A stretch of DNA of 64,000 nt from the NCBI RefSeq assembly GCF_949628215.1, contig NC_134276.1, forward strand, positions 59,743,733-59,807,732, in the 5' to 3' direction. The translations under genes and the position numbers were made by a program. Below are positions 1-9,120 of the stretch, piece after piece; position 1 is the first letter of the stretch, and each line of letters starts with the position of its first letter. The notes beneath the pieces were generated by a model, which made no database searches, had not been told where the DNA came from, and was given only the letters and a program-made list of their open reading frames with translations. Source of the DNA: Phalacrocorax aristotelis (lineage: Eukaryota; Chordata; Aves; Suliformes; Phalacrocoracidae).

Positions 1-2094
1 ATTTCTACTTATTCAAAATGGGCTTTGAAAAACGAATAAAAAGCCATAATCGAAAGAACTTTAAAAAATTATTTTCTATTCAAGTTTTCTGTTTGTTTTT
101 AAAGTAACACCTGCTTCTTTAGGTCCGACACAACAATATGAAGACAACGTTTAAAGGCTTCCAGAGTGACAGCACCATGCACTGTACTAATAATATAATA
201 TCTCTATGAACTATATATATATATATATCAGCACCAACACACCGCACGGAGGACATGCAGGAAGAGTCTGTTTCACATTACATCGTTCATTCAAGTAAGC
301 TGAAAAATATAATGATTTTTTTTCTTTTTGTACAAACGACAGCATCATAAACAACAATCTATCACCAAAATTAATAAGAGAATTCTTTGGTGTGCTCTGT
401 ACTCTTCCAGTAGGGGAAAAAATAATAAAAAAGAAAAAAAAAAGGAAGGGGGAAAAAAAAGGATGATGTCAGAAAATAAATTAATTCGACTGTACAAAAT
501 AATCGCGTTCACATACACGTTATTAACAGTGACAAGACGACATCCACCATTCACGGCACACAAAACACATTTCCACAAGCCCTGGGGGAGGGGAGGGAGG
601 CTGCCGCTTCTCCTCCCGGGGTCTCTGAGGAGGAATTAGTGCTCTTTAGTTTATTTGCGCCCCGCTCCTGACGGACGGGCGAGGGGTCGGGGTGTCCCGT
701 CCGTCCGTCCGTGCGTCCGTCCCCCACGCCCCGCAGCCTCTCGGCCGCTGGGCTGGGCCGCTGTTGGGGTGCGGAGGGGACCCCGACCCCAGCCCACTCC
801 CCTGCTCCCCCCATCCCCCGTTTCTTTCCCAGCAGCTCTGGTGTCTTCCCCCCTCCTCCCAGGTGACTCTGCCCGGCCACCGCAGGGGGGTGGTGAAAAG
901 CAAGAGGGGCGCAGGCACCGGCTCGGCTGGAGAGGAAATAAACCTCATATGAGTTACATATATATATATATATAAAAAATAGTAACAAAAACTGATCCCC
1001 CATCCCCGCGCCCCCCGCCCCTCCGGCGCTCGCTGGGAGCGGGGACCTTCTGCCCCCCCATCCACAAACTGCACACGGGGCTGGAGGGAGCCGGAGGCAA
1101 AATTCCTCCTCTGTGAAACGAACTTTAACAAAAATAATAATAAAGAGAGTAATAATAATACCAGCCCCGAGAAAAGGGAAAATTGCTGTCCGGTTTTTTT
1201 GGTGGTTTTTTTTTGTTGTTGTTGTTTTTTAGGAAAAAAACAGAATGTATCACAGTATCGCAGTTGTCAAATAGCAGCGGGTTTCTTTTATTCTCCGGCT
1301 ACGTTTTAGGAGCCATACGCATACAAACCATGGAGGAGCGGTAAGGGAGCGCTTCATCTTTTGTCTTTCCTTCCCTAAAATCGCTTCACATGGTTACGGC
1401 TAAGGGAGAAAGAAAGAGGGCTGGAGAGAAGATGCGGGTGCGGGAGGGACCCCACGACTAGGGAGAGAAACCAACGAAGTACAAAGGAGCTGAACTGCAA
1501 GAGGGGAGGGAACAAAATGCGATTATTTTATTTTATTTTAAGGGATGTGTAACCTGTCCTCGTCTGGCTGGAGCTTCAGCAGGTGCTGCTCTACTGTCAG
1601 GAGGCCGCTGCAAACCTGGAGCTTATACCCAGGGTGAAGAGGAGGCGCTGGGGTGGCAGCTAAAGTATTTAAGAGCCGCTCCGGGGAACGGCAGGGCTCT
1701 GCCAGCTTCCCCATTCTTGCTCTCGCTGGTCGAGAGCAGTACGGGGTGGGCAGGGTGGGAGCCGGGTATCTCCCCTGGCACCATCCCCCCGCACAGACGT
1801 GCGGCCGGGGTCGCTGAGATGGCCCGGTGTGGCGTTAGGAATGTTTTTTTTCTTACCAAAAGGGGAAAGCAAAAAAGGAGAAAAAAAAAGGTTAAAAAAA
1901 AAAAGGTCCGAGTCTCTTTAATTAAATTAGTTACCGTACAAACACCATAGGGTTTCGTACACGGAATAAATAGCACGAGTCAAACCTGATGGCACTTCCA
2001 CGCCAGCCCCCCTGTGCCAGGCGGCTGCTGCCGCGGCCTGGGCCAGCGCCGCGGGGCCGGGACAGCCGGCGCCACGCCACGCCACGGCACGGCC
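1..2094 (-). other. ZIC5: ZIC5 3' UTR and downstream flank
   Basis: This stretch lies 3' of the ZIC5 stop codon on the minus strand and holds no supportable separate gene. Minus-strand AATAAA hexamers (TTTATT on the plus strand) occur at 1532-1537, 1527-1532, 1287-1292 and 650-655, so the 3' UTR could be about 0.56, 0.8 or 1.4 kb long. Human ZIC5 is known to have a long 3' UTR, so a distal end is plausible. The interval also holds TA-dinucleotide runs near 212-230 and 956-976, CCGT-rich repeats near 698-722, and A- or T-rich tracts. Open frames here are short or low-complexity and look like chance. Where the transcript ends is inferred. Confidence 0.6.
1527..1537 (-). terminator. Candidate ZIC5 polyadenylation signals (two overlapping)
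   Basis: Two overlapping AATAAA hexamers read on the minus strand, about 560 nt past the ZIC5 stop codon. They are the first canonical signals encountered after the stop. Use is unproven; further candidates lie at 1287-1292 and 650-655. Confidence 0.4.
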
Positions 2095-2558
2095 CTAGGG
2101 AGCGGTTCTGCCCCCCGAGGTCCTGTGGGGCTCGTCCCCCTCGGAGGCCGGGGAGGAGGTGTCGCCGCGGCTGGAGGGGGTGCGGGGCCGGCGGGGAGCC
2201 CCCCCCCCGGCCTGGCAGACGTACCACTCGCTGAGGTTGGTGACCGGCGGGGAAAGGGCGGCGGGGCGGCCGCGGGGCGGCTCGGCGGCCGGGTCGGCCT
2301 CGGGGGGCAGCGGGCCGTCGGGGGGCCCCGCCGCCGCGTAGCCCTGGGAGCCCGGCGGCGGGGAGGGCGGCGGGGACTTGCAGTGGATCTTCATGTGCTT
2401 CCGCAGGGAGCTGGGGTGGGTGTAGGACTTGTCGCAGCCGCGGATCTTGCAGTAGTAGGGCTTGTCGGAGGTGTGGACGTGGGAGTGCTTCTTGCGGTCG
2501 CTGCTGTTGGCGAACTTCCTCTCGCAGCCGTCGAACTCGCACTTGAAGGGTTTCTCCC
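2095..2558 (-). CDS. ZIC5: ZIC5 coding exon 2
   Basis: Coding part of the last exon: it completes split glycine 443 and runs to residue 596. It encodes zinc fingers 4 and 5 (C449/C454/H467/H471 and C479/C484/H497/H501), then [11 protein letters not shown], a proline/alanine-rich stretch, the ZIC C-terminal motif [12 protein letters not shown] and a serine-rich tail ending in TAG (2095-2097). The acceptor reads CCGGCAG before GGGAGAAA, leaving phase 1 in agreement with exon 1. The exon is strongly GC-biased, like its surroundings. Confidence 0.95.
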
Positions 2559-5500
2559 CTGCCGGGACACAGCAACGGCACCGTTACCGGCGGGCGGGGG
2601 CAGAGTCCTGCCCGCACCCTGCCCGCACCCCGCCGCCCGGTTCAGTCTCTCCGCAGTGCGGCCACGGAGCGGGGGGGGGGGGGGGGGCGCGAGCAGCCGG
2701 GCAACCCCCCCTCCCCTTCCTTCCATCCGTCTCCCCGCTCCCCCCCGCGGTCGCCACACGGCCGAGGCTCGCCGACTTTCCCCCCACACCCCCCGCGTAT
2801 TTTGCAAACCGGGGAAGCGGCGGCCCCCGGAGCCGCAGCCCCGGCCGGCGGCGGGGCCCTGCCGTGTTTGCCCTCCGCCGCGCTGCCCTCGCACACGAGA
2901 AACCTTCATTACCGCCCTAATGACCGAGCCCAAACAAAACCTCTCAATGCCTGCGAGGGTCTTGGCGTTCGCCGGCAGCCCTGGCTCGCCTGGCACATCT
3001 CCTGCGTAATCCTTTCCCAATGGGGCACTACGCTGGGGGAATAATTAGTTTGGGGGAAATAAAAGTAACACCTGTTTTTAAAGCATCCCGATGTAAAAGA
3101 GGGAGCGCCCAGCAGCCCCCTGGAACCGGGAAGCCACGGGCTGGGGGGAGCCGCCCGGCCACCGGCGGGGTTACCTCTGGCTGATTCGGGGTCTAAAAAT
3201 CTCCAGCCGATCTATTTTAAAAGCTTGACGCGTTTTTTAACAGTTCAAGGGGTTGTGAAAATCAGCCTGGGGCGGGTTTGCCTGGCGTACCTTCCGCACA
3301 CACGCACCCGCTCCTGACATACCATATACCCAGGGTCATATACGTTCCGGTACATATAGCCGTGCCCTGGGCCGACCCTTCCCCATAGCTCCCGAATAGG
3401 GCTGAGTAAATGCCTATTGCTGAGTGACCGGGGAGTAAAACGCGCCGGATCCCCGCGCTGCACAGGGACTGCGGGCTCTTACAGCAACTTTTTCTTTCCC
3501 TGCCATGCTACACGTGAGCCCGGCGCAGGCAGGGCTGCACTGATAATCCTTGTCGCGACTATCGCGACTCTCGAGTTTTAAAAGCTGTCGGTTTAGACAC
3601 GGCTGGTGCGGGTTTTCAAATCTGTTTTGCTCCGACCGCTCGAAGATAACAACCCAGCAGCTCTCTCGGTGGAGGTTTTCTAATTTTCACCAGGCGTTTT
3701 TTTACTGCTCCTTCCGTTTGTAAAATCGTATCGTGTTTAGCGAAATAATAATGGGAAGAGAAAACGATGTTTTAATTATTTTTTTAAAAAACAGCTATTT
3801 CTCGGCTGTTACTATAGGAACACGTGCCTCCACAGCCTACTCAGGCGTCAACTTTTTCAATTAAAATCGGATCACCTACCAACGAAGTGGTAGCACTAGA
3901 AAGAGCAGGTTTATCCTTTAAAAATCGATTTTTTTTAAAGGGTAAGAAAAATATATCTCGTGGGTTTTAAGCGGAGTTTTCACATGCTCGGAAACCCCCC
4001 CACTCTCCCACTCCCACCGAGACAAATCTGGAGTCACTTCGTTCATTAATATTTTTTTTTCCTGAAGATATAAAGCGAAATTACCGAAGGGTTTGGCCGG
4101 TTTGTATCTGCATTACCCCAGGGAAGCAGGCTCGCACCGGCGGTGTCGCGCAGACCCCTAAGCGCATCCCCCCCCGAGAGACGTGTGTGTGTGCATCCCC
4201 CGTCGGGGCTTGAGGGAAGTGCTTTTCCCCGTGGGCTCACGCGTGGGCACCCTCCCGGGGGCTGTGCACCCCTCGAGGGGCCGGGGGAGACGGCACCCCT
4301 CTCCCCCGGCCCCTCGAGGGGTGCACAGCCCTCCCCATAGCTCCTCCTCGCCAGCCTCCGGATCGCGATGGTCCAATTCCACACAAATCCAGGAGCGGGG
4401 AAGATCCCGGAGTGTCCCTGGCACGCTGACGACGGCGTCACGTCAGAGTTTAACCATTTGTAGGTGGTTTCAACCCAAAGAAGGGGGTGAGATGCCGGGC
4501 GCCGTCCCTTGACTCCTCCCGGCAGCAGCAGTGCCGTCAGCGGGGGGGCACGGAGGGGGCTTTGGTGTCTCTCCCTTATTTTTTGGGGGTGTGTGGGGTA
4601 GGAATCGTCAGGGGAAAGCCTGGCCACCCCAAGCACTGTCTCTGGCAAGGGGGCAGCGATTTTGCGGGGAGTGGGTCCCTTTAGGATGTAGCCCCCGCCG
4701 CGGGGGGACACAGCGATTTGTCCCCAAAATGGGGTGAGGAGCAGGGTGCGGGGCGCAGCTCCCGGGGTGATGCTTTCGAGGAAAACGGGAGGGAGGGGGG
4801 GAGGGAAACAAGCAAGCAAACGCCTCCTGAATTACCGACACACTCTTCCTGCAGGATTACCAGAAACACGCAAAATCCCCTGATAATACAATTATTATCC
4901 CCTCCCCCCCCCAAAAAAAAATTGCCCATAATAAACGAATAGTTTGTAAATCTCACCTGCTCCCAGGCTGCACATGACTAAATTAAAGCTGAGGCGGCAA
5001 AATGACAGTAATTAATCTGATTGGGACGGGCAGAAGGTTTGGGATCCCTCGTCCACCCGAGGGCTGTGCATGGGGAAAGAGTCACGTCCCTTTCACCCTC
5101 CCGTGGGCCAAGCTGCCACTCGAGGGGGTTGTTGCTCCCCCACCCCGAGCCCCGAGGGCTGGTTTGTTGCAACGGCCCCTTCTGCGGGGAGATAGCTTTA
5201 CCCCGTGGGCTCACGAGTGGGGACCATCTCGGGGGATGTGCACCCCTCGAGGGACCGGGGAAGAGGTCCCGGCCCCTCGAGGGGTGTACAGTCCCCGGGG
5301 GAGCTGTGGCCCCGGCCGCAAAATCCTCCAAATTTCCTTTGCAATGTCCCACGCAGGGCCTCGGGGCAGCGCTCAACCACAGCTCAGAGCTGCGAACTCT
5401 GCCCGGGACATATTTAGGTTATTTGGGGGGTCCTTTTCCCGCTGAATCCCCCTGCCCCCCTCAACCCTCTGCACACACACCCCCGCCTCCCCCGACTTGT

Positions 5501-8500
5501 TCCTTCCCCCCGCCCCTTGGAGCTGGGATGGGGAAGGAGTTGAGGAGCCCAGAAAGGTCCGCGGTGAAGTTTTGTTTTCCCAAATCAAGACAGATGGGGA
5601 CGGCTAGATGACAAAAACACGGGCCTCCAGTGCTCAATTCATTCCGCGGTGCCATTAACACAACAACAACAACACCAACACCCCCCCCCAGTGTGTCAGC
5701 CCCCCCGCAGGAGACATCTCCCCCCCACCCCTCCCCGTCCCCCCCGACTCTGGGCATCCTCAGGTCTCCGCAGCTCCATATGGGCTCGTGCCTAACATAT
5801 TCTGGAGATAAAAATCTATAATCCTTTCCGCCATGGGCCATTTGGTTTTACATCGGAACAACACGTTGCACGGTCGCCGCTTTTCTCTTCCCGAGCAGCA
5901 CACAATAAATCAAGAAAGCAATTACGGCAACTCCACTTCCTTAAGCGTCCTCCGAGGAATAATATTTGTCTACCACTATAAATCCCGGCTTCGTTCGTTT
6001 TCGGCAGAGATTTTTAATACCCTGAGGGAAATGCGTATTTCGGGGGTGGCGAGAAAGGATGAGAAAGGGAAAAAAAAAAAAGAAAAAAGAAAGAAAAAAA
6101 GGCTGAAGCACACCCCGTAAGCCCCCGAGCCCCTCCCGGAGCCTCGCAGCCCGTCCCCCGGGCATCCCCGGTGGTGCCGCTCCCTCCTCCCGCCGCTCCC
6201 GCTCCGCCAAGCCCCGCCGGGGCTGCTTTGAAGTTTCCTCCTCAGATCCACAAAGAGAGGGAAGCGCCCTCCGGTAAGCGCCTTCCCGCGCCCTTCTCCC
6301 CGCTCCGCGGCCACCGCCGGAGGGGGGAGCAAACCGGGCAGCACCGGTAGGCCGGGCGGCACGGGGCGGTACCACCGGCAGTACCGGCTGTCCCGGTAAG
6401 CAGCGGCGGCGCCGGCAGCACCGGTAAGCGAGGCACACCAGACAGGATCCGTAGCCCCGGTAGTAGGGGCAGCCCCGGTAGAGGGGGCAGCCCAGGTGGT
6501 GGGACCAAGCCCCGTAGCGGGAGCAGCCGCGGCAGCGCCGGTAGCTGGAGCAGCCCAGGAGCCCCGGAGCGCCGCACCGCCGCCGCCGCCCACAGCGCGG
6601 GGGAACTGCGCCCCCAAGAGCCCCCGCCGCCCCGTCTCCGCCGGGCCAAGTGCCCCCCGCCCGGCTCCGTCCCCACCGGCAGAACCGGCAGGAAAAGCCA
6701 GAACCGCCGTCCTTGGTTGGGGGCGGCCGTGGGGTGAGCCCACCCGGGGCCGCCCCGGGGAGGAGGCGGCGGGAACCGGGCCGGGCGGAGGCTCGTCCTC
6801 TCCTCGCTCTTCCGCGGGGTTTATCTCCCCTCGGGCTCGGCGTTGTTTATTAATCGGTGTATTTATCCAGTGGGGCTGGGGTGTGGGGAGGCGGGTGGCG
6901 GAGGGGGTGGGGAGGGAGCTGCCCAAGGTGCGGGGGGGGTGGGGGGGGGGAACGGAGACACACGACACACACACGTGTGTGCAGGGCAGAGGGGCCGGGT
7001 GCGTGTGCGTGGCTGTGTGTGCGTGGCCCGTGCGCTGCCGAATTACTTATTCATGAAAAAAAAGTCACATGTCCGGCGATGGGTAGGAAAGGAGGAAAAG
7101 AGGGGGAAAGGATGGGAAGGAAAAAAAAAAAAAAAGAAAGAAAAAGGAAGAAAACCCTTAGAGAGGCAGGGGGAGCGGGGGGGGGGCACCCACCTGTATG
7201 AGTCCGCTTGTGAATCTTGAGGTTTTCGGAGCGGGCGAAGACCTTCCCGCAGCCGGGGAAGGGGCAGGGGAAGGGCTTCTCTCCCGTGTGCACTCGGATG
7301 TGGTTGATGAGTTTGTATTTCGCTTTGAAGGGCTTGCCTTCGCGGGGACACTCCTCCCAGTAGCACACGTGGCTGCTCTGCTCGGGCCCGCCGACGTGCT
7401 CCACGGTGACATGGCTCACCAGCTCCTGCATCGTGCTGAAAGTTTTGGAGCAAGGCTTCCTGCCGCCCGGTGGCGGCGGCGGCGGAGGAGGAGGAGGAGG
7501 AGGCGGCTCCCGGTCGATCCACTTGCAGATCAGCTCTTGCTTGATGGGCTGCCGCATGTACCGCAGGAAGGCCCCGGCCGCCGCCGCCGCCGCCGCCGCC
7601 GCCCCGACGTGGGCATGGTGGTGGTGGTGGTGATGGTGGTGGTGGTGGGGATGGGGGTGGTGCGGGTGCCCGTGCCCGGCCGCCGCCGCCGCCGCCGCCA
7701 GGTTGAGGTTGACGGAGCCGTAGCCTTGCAGCGCCGAGGAGGAGGCGGCGGTGGCGGCCCCGTAGTGCGCCTCGGCGCGTCCGTAGAGCTCCCCGGCGGC
7801 GGCGGCCGCCAGCCCCAGCCGCATCTGCCCGTTGAGCGGCGGGTGGCGGCCGGCGGGCGCGCCCTGCTCGCCGGGCGGCGGCGGCGGGGGGAAGGCGGCG
7901 TGCGCCCCGTCGGCCGCACCGTAGGTGCCGGCGGCCGAGATGAAGACGCCGTGGGGCGGCGGGTGCGGGAGGTGCGGGGACCCGGCGGGAGGGTGCTGCT
8001 CGCTCAGCGCCCCGTGCACGGCGGCAGCGGCGGCGGCGGCAGCGGGCAGCTCCCGCCGCAGGAGGAAGTCCCGGCCCGCCGCCCCCCCCGACGGGTTGCC
8101 CGGGAGGGCGGCGGCGGGCGGCGCGTAGGCGGCGGCGGTGGTGGCGGCGGTGGCGGCGGCGGCGGCGGTGGTGGCGGCGGGCGCGGCGAAAGCGGCGGCG
8201 GCGGCGGTGAGCGCCTCGGGATTGAGCTTGAGGGCGGCGGGCTGCGCCATGTGCTCGGGTCCGAGCGGCGTGAGGGCGCCGCCGGGGTCGCCGCCCGCGT
8301 CCCCGGGGTGGAGGTGGGCCGCGTGGTGGGGGTGGCCGTGGTGGTTCCCCAGCCCCGGGAAGCCTGTCATGTTCTGGTGAGGATGGGGCTGAGCCGCTGC
8401 CAAATCCGCTAATCTCAGTGTCGGGTTCCTCTTGCTCAAAGGGGGCTCCATAACGACACAGCCAAGCCCATCTACGCTCGCTGTTGTTATTTTTTTCCCT

Positions 8501-8520
8501 CTACCCGCCTTCAAAAACAT
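2095..8520 (-). CDS. ZIC5: ZIC5, zinc finger protein of the ZIC family (two exons, 596 aa)
   Basis: Nuclear C2H2 zinc-finger transcription factor of the ZIC/odd-paired family, known for roles in neural crest and dorsal neural development. Coding exons are complement(7194..8520) and complement(2095..2558). The joined frame gives 596 residues; human ZIC5 is about 640-660. The start at 8520 was chosen because the N-terminus MFLKAGRG followed by [10 protein letters not shown] matches the known ZIC5 start; an internal ATG lies at 8451. Visible parts: ZOC-like motif RDFLLRREL near residues 150-158, several alanine runs, a long histidine run, then five fingers over residues 332-501. Finger 1 (C332, C357, H370, H375) carries a 13-proline insert between its cysteines, a ZIC5 hallmark. 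Finger 2 uses C386/C391/H407/H411, finger 3 C419/C424/H437/H441, finger 4 C449/C454/H467/H471 and finger 5 C479/C484/H497/H501. The C-terminal NEWYV-like motif reads SEWYVCQA. Splice sites are canonical and the frame is intact. Confidence 0.95.
3480..3960. promoter_or_regulatory. AT-rich intronic block, candidate conserved regulatory element
   Basis: An AT-rich, complex-sequence island inside otherwise GC-rich ZIC5 intron. It holds two TCGCGA palindromes 3 nt apart (3553-3558, 3562-3567), a CACGTG E-box (3821-3826), and several TAAT or ATTA homeodomain cores. Such islands near ZIC genes are often conserved enhancers. Conservation is not tested here, so this is inference. Confidence 0.35.
4259..4331. 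repeat. Perfect 32-bp inverted repeat with 9-nt loop (hairpin copy A)
   Basis: Positions 4259-4290 and 4300-4331 are exact reverse complements, separated by a 9-nt loop at 4291-4299. Each arm itself contains the 12-bp palindrome CCCCTCGAGGGG, so the structure is nested. The arms are very GC-rich and would form a stable hairpin in RNA from either strand, or a cruciform in DNA. It sits in the ZIC5 intron and is related to a diverged copy at 5188-5300. I do not recognise it as a known family. Confidence 0.9.
5188..5300. repeat. Diverged second copy of the hairpin repeat (copy B)
   Basis: The left flank and left arm of copy A recur here: the shared core CCCCGTGGGCTCACG is found near 4227 and near 5200, followed in both by GTGCACCCCTCGAGGG. 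The arms at about 5231-5260 and 5268-5297 pair with one indel and about two mismatches around a short loop. The two copies are therefore a direct duplication of a hairpin-bearing unit roughly 970 bp apart, and copy A has kept perfect arms while copy B has drifted. Confidence 0.75.
5745..6010. promoter_or_regulatory. AT-rich intronic block, candidate regulatory element
   Basis: A second complex AT-rich island in the ZIC5 intron, flanked on both sides by low-complexity C-rich or GC-rich DNA. It carries CCATATGG-like and CCATGGGCCATTTGG sequence, several ATTA/TAAT cores and an AATAAATCAAG stretch. No coding potential is evident. Its role as an enhancer is inferred from composition and location only. 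Confidence 0.3.
6335..6560. repeat. Degenerate GC-rich minisatellite in ZIC5 intron
   Basis: Recurring units resembling GCAGCACCGGTAG and GGCAGCCCCGGTAG repeat about every 15-18 bp with substitutions, giving imperfect leucine/proline-rich readings on the minus strand. It is intronic, so the frames are not thought to be translated. Confidence 0.6.
7194..8520 (-). CDS. ZIC5: ZIC5 coding exon 1
   Basis: Encodes residues 1-442 plus the first base of glycine 443. In order: conserved start [43 protein letters not shown], alanine-rich runs, ZOC-like [32 protein letters not shown], a histidine run of about 12, [20 protein letters not shown], then fingers 1-3. The donor reads CATACAG followed by GTGGGT. 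The antisense 404-codon frame at 7198-8412 is a shadow produced by the GC bias and repeated codons. Repeat-rich coding sequence here is the part most exposed to assembly error. Confidence 0.95.
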
Positions 8521-9083
8521 GTATATATTAAGCGGCTCTTTAACTTCTTTTGTCTGGGCTCCGAGCCCCGCGCATCCCCGGCCCCGCTCTGGCCGCCCGC
8601 GATTGGCAGAGCCCTCACCACACTCCGGCGGCGCGGTGGGAAACGCGGATCGGACACGGCACCGCAGGGATTGGACGGATCCCGATGATTGGCAGCGGAT
8701 GGGGCCGCGCCATTGGCTCCCTTTCAGGCCGCCGGCGCAGCGGGGATCCGCCCCCGCCGCTCCCCCCCCCAACCGCCGCTGCTCCCCCCCCGCCCCCTCC
8801 GCGCCGCCCCCCGAAGTTGCACTTGCAAAACTTCGCGCGGGGCCCGACGGGGCGCACCCGCCGCCCCCCACCCACCACCAGCACCGGCCCCCCGCCGGCA
8901 GCGGGCAGCAGCGGGCAGCAGCTGCCGCTCCCCCGGTGCTGGACGGGGCACCCAGACCGGAGCCGTCTTTGCGTGTGCATGGCCGCGGGATTTCTCGCCT
9001 CGCCTCGCAGCAGCCCACGCGCGGGGGTGCTGCCGAGCTCCGCGACCACTTTCCTTCCCCTTTCTCTTCCTGTTTTCTCTTTT

Positions 9084-9114
<31 letters not shown>

Positions 9115-9120
9115 GAGGAC
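8521..9120 (-). promoter_or_regulatory. ZIC5: ZIC5 5' UTR and promoter with four CCAAT boxes
   Basis: The DNA immediately upstream of the ZIC5 start is a GC-rich island. Four CCAAT boxes face ZIC5 (ATTGG on the plus strand at 8602-8606, 8670-8674, 8688-8692 and 8712-8716), all within 115 bp. This is the classic arrangement for NF-Y-bound, TATA-poor promoters. No TATA box is evident. A T24 run (A24 on the ZIC5 strand) lies at 9091-9114. The exact transcription start is not determinable by eye. Confidence 0.55.

Larger units (their letters stand above)
2559..7193 (-). other. ZIC5: ZIC5 intron 1 (4.6 kb)
   Basis: The intron starts with GTGGGT (minus strand, 7193 downwards) and ends with AG at 2559-2560. 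It separates finger 3 from finger 4, the same place and phase as intron 1 of ZIC2. It contains a long G run near 2672-2689, AT-rich islands at about 3480-3960 and 5745-6010, two copies of a hairpin repeat (4259-4331 and 5188-5300) and a short minisatellite (6335-6560). No nested gene is supported. The 257-codon minus-strand open frame at 4046-4819 overlaps the hairpin and lacks recognisable protein features. Confidence 0.9.

Noticed and set aside
7198-8412. 404-codon plus-strand frame opposite ZIC5 exon 1
   Set aside because: It is the antisense of ZIC5 coding repeats (alanine, proline, histidine codons read backwards as Arg/Gly/Val) and contains no independent domain.
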